Positions 5,551 to 8,115 of a stretch of DNA of 8,115 nt are shown here, in pieces. Below the pieces are notes generated by a model. The model was not told the origin of the DNA, searched no databases, and worked only from the letters and a program-made list of their open reading frames with translations. The stretch is from NCBI GenBank assembly GCA_030637775.1, contig DAOWFY010000163.1, positions 1 through 8,115 of the forward strand. Reading direction: 5' to 3'. The position numbers and the translations under genes were made by a program. The DNA comes from a bacterium. Lineage in GTDB: Bacteria > Ratteibacteria > UBA8468. Every line of letters begins with the position of its first letter. Position 1 is the first letter of the stretch.

Positions 5551-6741
5551 TCTGCGCCCAAAAAGAGGGTTAATCAATTTATGCCCTTGTTTAAGATAAA
5601 ATTTTCCTTTAGCCGCAATTTCATCAAATGAGTTGGTCTTATTAGGCTCTATTCCCTTGCCGAAAAGGAGAAAGGGAACCGGGTCAGCCGAGTGTGTCCG
5701 GGATTTTAAGGAGGTGATGTGGTCGGAAAGAATAAGGAGGCGGCAATCGCCCAAATCAGAAAGAAGAGGAAAAATTTTCCCAATTACATTTTTATCAAAG
5801 TCCTCAATTGCTCTTATTTTCAGTTTTAACTGGCCGGAATGGCTTGCTTCATCCGGAGCCTCGATATGAAGAAAAGCAAAATCCTTTTGCTTTAAAGAAT
5901 TTATTGTTGCTTCAACCTTGCCACTATAATTAGTATCTAAATATCCAGTAGCTCCTTCTACCTCAATAGAAACAAGACCAATCGATTTACCAATTCCTTT
6001 GACAATGTCTACGGCAGAGATAACGCTACCTTCAAAACCAAATCTTTCCCTAAAACTCGGCAGATTTCTCCTTTTTCCCTCTCCCCAGAGCCAGATCATA
6101 TTGGCCGGATTTTCTCCCAGGTCAATCCTTACCCGATTGATTTTGTGGTCGCGAAGGAGAAGTTCAGAGTCAATTGCCAATTCTCGCAAGGTTTGGCTAT
6201 TCTCACCGGAGGGAAGGTGATCTTTAATTCTTCTTCCCATAATATCATGGGGAGGTGTGGTGGAAATTTGCTTAAGATTTAGGTCAAAATCTTTGAGAAT
6301 AAGAATATGGCGATAGCTTATTCCGGGATAGAATTTAATTTTCTCATCTCCCAATTTGCTATTGAGAAAATCAATGAGAATTTTTGCTTCCGAGGTTTTA
6401 ATATGGCCAGCAGAATAGTCGGCTAAAATTCCATTATCCTCCGTAATAAGATTGCAACGAAGAGCAACATCCTTTTTACCAAAATCAATTCCCATATTAA
6501 TTGCCTCAAAAGCTCCCCTCCCGAAATAGAATTTCTCAGGGTCATAGCCTAAAATGGAAAGGGTGGCGATATCGCTACCCGGTTTTAATCCTCGGGGAAT
6601 TGTTTTTACCTGACCGACAAAACTTCTCCTGGCAATCTTATCCAGCCAGGGGGTCTGAGCAAATTGCAAAGGAGTTTTTCCTTCCAATTCGCGAAGTCGG
6701 TAATCGGCCATCCCATCGCCAATGATAATAAGGTACTTCAT
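5494..6741 (-). CDS. apgM: Archaeal-type cofactor-independent phosphoglycerate mutase (ApgM family; branch also called proposed homoserine kinase)
   Basis: This alkaline-phosphatase-superfamily enzyme would interconvert 2- and 3-phosphoglycerate. Family marks, counting from the ATG at 6741, are the metal site IIIGDGMADY (5-14), KTPLQFAQTP, the nucleophile Ser region PGSDIATLSILGYDP (54-68), GRGAFEA, EAPDEASHSG (294-303), SDHIT (339-343) and THSADPVPF (349-357). A bacterial subgroup with this layout has been proposed on context to be a homoserine kinase; no threonine genes are in the window, so mutase is preferred. The start overlaps the upstream stop (ATGA) and AGGAAAGGG precedes it closely; GTG 6747 is the alternative. 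About 20 residues at the C-terminus (from CHCEES to SHNE) are translated repeat, so the native protein ended near INPLFGR. Confidence 0.9.
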   Translation of the reverse strand: MKYLIIIGDGMADYRLRELEGKTPLQFAQTPWLDKIARRSFVGQVKTIPRGLKPGSDIATLSILGYDPEKFYFGRGAFEAINMGIDFGKKDVALRCNLITEDNGILADYSAGHIKTSEAKILIDFLNSKLGDEKIKFYPGISYRHILILKDFDLNLKQISTTPPHDIMGRRIKDHLPSGENSQTLRELAIDSELLLRDHKINRVRIDLGENPANMIWLWGEGKRRNLPSFRERFGFEGSVISAVDIVKGIGKSIGLVSIEVEGATGYLDTNYSGKVEATINSLKQKDFAFLHIEAPDEASHSGQLKLKIRAIEDFDKNVIGKIFPLLSDLGDCRLLILSDHITSLKSRTHSADPVPFLLFGKGIEPNKTNSFDEIAAKGKFYLKQGHKLINPLFGRRCHCEESSTSRSGDLSHNE

Positions 6742-7814
6742 CTCCACCCTTTCCTGGCAAGTAACTCTTTTGCCTCCTTTTCAGAGGAGCAGTAAGAAGC
6801 AATTAGCAGTCCTCCCGGCGCCAAATTCTCCAGAACAAAATTAACTTCCTCTGGCCGGGGATAGACAATAATAGATTTTTTCTTAGCCTGGATTTTCCTA
6901 TATATTGGTATCCACTTAGCGACACCTTCCTTTTTCAGACCGCTACCTGCAACCCACTGGATAGCATTGAGAGAAGGAATCTCTAAAAGTAAATCCAGAT
7001 GTTTCAAAGCGTCAGGACCATCCAGATGATAAATGGAATAGTCAAGATAATTAATCTCATTCATTATCTCCTCCAAAAAGAACTCTTTATACATCGAAGA
7101 GGAAATAAGGCAGGTAAAATCATTCTGAACCGGATAGTTCCTTCCCGGGGACCAGAGATTTATCCAGCTAGATGTCCCTTCTTGACCCTTTGCTATAATC
7201 CGATAACTTTCCTCGTAAACCCTGTGCCAAATCTTCCAGAGAAATTTCATCGCCTTTTTTACCCCATCTGGATTATCAACCAGATCTATACAGAGTTGTT
7301 GAGGACCTCCCCTTAAAGCGGTAAGAGCATCCATGCCGCCATGAAGATCGGTGATACCAACCAGATATTCCCCTTGCGAACGCGCCAAGGCATAGGAGAT
7401 AAATTCCTTTGTCTTTTGCCAATAGAAATTATCCTCTTTAATTTGTAGCATCGATAAATCGGGATACTCTTTTAAAACCGGTTTGTTCCATTCAACCCAG
7501 GAGGCAGGAGAAGAGGAACCCAATGGAGAAAATTTTAATATCGCTCCCATATAAGCTGAGAAGACATCTGTGCCAAGGTTTGGCCAATATTGAGGAAAGG
7601 CCACCCCGCCATAAAAGGTATTCTGGATTTGCTTTTCAGCATAATCAATGTTTTTTTCTTTATTCAATCTATCCTCTACAGTTCCGGGAATCACTTTTTT
7701 ATCCTGAGAATTACCCCGGGGAGCGGTAACCATAAGGGGTACCCTGTCTAAAACCTCACCGTTCCACCAGGCTTCATAATATTCTTTTATCCTCTCCCAA
7801 TTTTTAATTAACAT
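6738..7814 (-). CDS. Uroporphyrinogen decarboxylase (URO-D) superfamily protein, methyltransferase-like, substrate unknown
   Basis: The 358 residues resemble the URO-D/MtaA superfamily of TIM-barrel proteins, which includes corrinoid-dependent methyltransferases. Visible marks are the N-terminal YYEAWWNGEVLDRVPLMVTAPR (12-33), GITDLHGGMDALTALRGG (153-170), a central DLVDNPDGVKKAM, the YHLDGPDALKHLD segment (262-274) and QWVAGSG (286-292). The arginine-rich N-terminal substrate loop of true HemE is not seen, so haem synthesis is unlikely. No corrinoid protein or activase is nearby to fix a substrate. AGAAGG lies 6 bp before the ATG, the clearest Shine-Dalgarno in the window. It starts 13 bp after purB and its stop overlaps the apgM start by 4 bp, so it is probably co-translated with apgM. 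No signal peptide; cytoplasmic. Confidence 0.75.
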   Translation of the reverse strand: MLIKNWERIKEYYEAWWNGEVLDRVPLMVTAPRGNSQDKKVIPGTVEDRLNKEKNIDYAEKQIQNTFYGGVAFPQYWPNLGTDVFSAYMGAILKFSPLGSSSPASWVEWNKPVLKEYPDLSMLQIKEDNFYWQKTKEFISYALARSQGEYLVGITDLHGGMDALTALRGGPQQLCIDLVDNPDGVKKAMKFLWKIWHRVYEESYRIIAKGQEGTSSWINLWSPGRNYPVQNDFTCLISSSMYKEFFLEEIMNEINYLDYSIYHLDGPDALKHLDLLLEIPSLNAIQWVAGSGLKKEGVAKWIPIYRKIQAKKKSIIVYPRPEEVNFVLENLAPGGLLIASYCSSEKEAKELLARKGWR

Positions 7815-7827
7815 CTGTTACCTTCTT

Positions 7828-8115
7828 TTATTTAAGCAATCTTTTAAAAATGTTATCAATATTTCTTAAGTAATATTTAAGGTCGAAAGATTCAGAAATT
7901 TCACCTCGGGTAAGATGTTTCCTCATCTCCTTATCCTTTAATAATAACTCCTGAAAATTCTTTTCTTCTTTATGCGCCTGCATTGCTATTCTTTGCACGA
8001 TGGGATAGGCGGCAGGACGGTCCAGTCCTTTCTCCATCAGCTTCAAAAGAACCTTCTGGGAAAAGATAAGACCTCCGGTAAGATTAAGATTATGTTTCAT
8101 TCTTTCGGGATAAAC
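7828..8115 (-). CDS. purB: Adenylosuccinate lyase PurB, C-terminal part (5' end beyond right edge)
   Basis: PurB acts twice in purine metabolism: it releases fumarate from SAICAR to give AICAR and from adenylosuccinate to give AMP. The visible 95 residues match the C-terminal domain of the bacterial enzyme: PERMKHNLNLTGGLIFSQ, VLLKLMEKGLDRPAAYPIVQ, IAMQAHKEEKNFQELLL and the ending FDLKYYLRNIDNIFKRLLK. An internal ATG at 8100 might look like a start, but the frame stays open to the edge and encodes VYPER, part of the conserved PERM segment, so this is a partial gene and not a small ORF. The catalytic signature loop would lie upstream, outside the window. The TAA is 13 bp before the URO-D-like gene, suggesting one transcript. 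Confidence 0.93.
   Translation of the reverse strand, partial: VYPERMKHNLNLTGGLIFSQKVLLKLMEKGLDRPAAYPIVQRIAMQAHKEEKNFQELLLKDKEMRKHLTRGEISESFDLKYYLRNIDNIFKRLLK

Noticed and set aside
4662-7729. Open frames on the + strand opposite panC, folK, apgM and the URO-D-like gene
   Set aside because: They lack recognisable motifs and ribosome-binding sites and lie opposite well-supported conserved genes, so they are shadow frames.
6738-7814. True uroporphyrinogen decarboxylase HemE
   Set aside because: The N-terminal arginine-containing substrate motif of HemE is not seen and no other haem genes are nearby.
7828-8100. Complete 90-residue protein starting at the ATG at 8100
   Set aside because: The frame is open to the window edge and the upstream codons complete the conserved PERM segment of PurB, so it is the tail of a larger gene.

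Overview
The window comes from a Gram-negative-type bacterium of moderate to low GC content. Lnt and a YidC with a large periplasmic domain imply an outer membrane and lipoproteins. The archaeal-type phosphoglycerate mutase homologue, a catabolic-type URO-D-family protein in a housekeeping operon, and many different short palindromes at gene borders suggest an uncultured candidate-phylum lineage, perhaps Omnitrophota-like. That placement is an inference from style and not a database result. No prophage, plasmid, CRISPR, tRNA or complete mobile element is visible.

Layout. On the + strand, the last 17 codons of yidD (1-54) precede yidC (134-1711), the membrane-protein insertion pair. Everything else is on the - strand, transcribed from the right edge leftwards: purB 3' end (7828-8115), a URO-D/corrinoid-methyltransferase-like gene (6738-7814), apgM (5494-6741), folK (4987-5457), panC (4134-4973), panD (3737-4093), lnt (2256-3740) and a truncated rnc (1729-2193). 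yidC and rnc converge. Gaps are short, and the URO-D-like/apgM and panD/lnt borders overlap by 4 bp, so most of the - strand genes look like one long operon covering purine, glycolytic, folate and pantothenate steps and lipoprotein acylation. A good sigma70-like promoter with almost no leader lies just upstream of panD.

The most interesting layer is the repeats. Five different palindromic elements occupy nearly all the larger gaps: yidD/yidC, yidC/rnc, rnc/lnt, panC/folK and folK/apgM. They run into coding sequence, so the last codons and stops of rnc, lnt, folK and apgM appear to be element-derived. In rnc the consequence is severe: the element starts 2 bp after the yidC stop, and the whole double-stranded-RNA-binding domain is missing. 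What remains is an RNase III catalytic domain with a 14-residue repeat-encoded tail and an Asn at a position that is usually a metal-binding Asp. I see no new defence or biosynthetic system. The unusual biology here is how short palindromes have remodelled gene ends.
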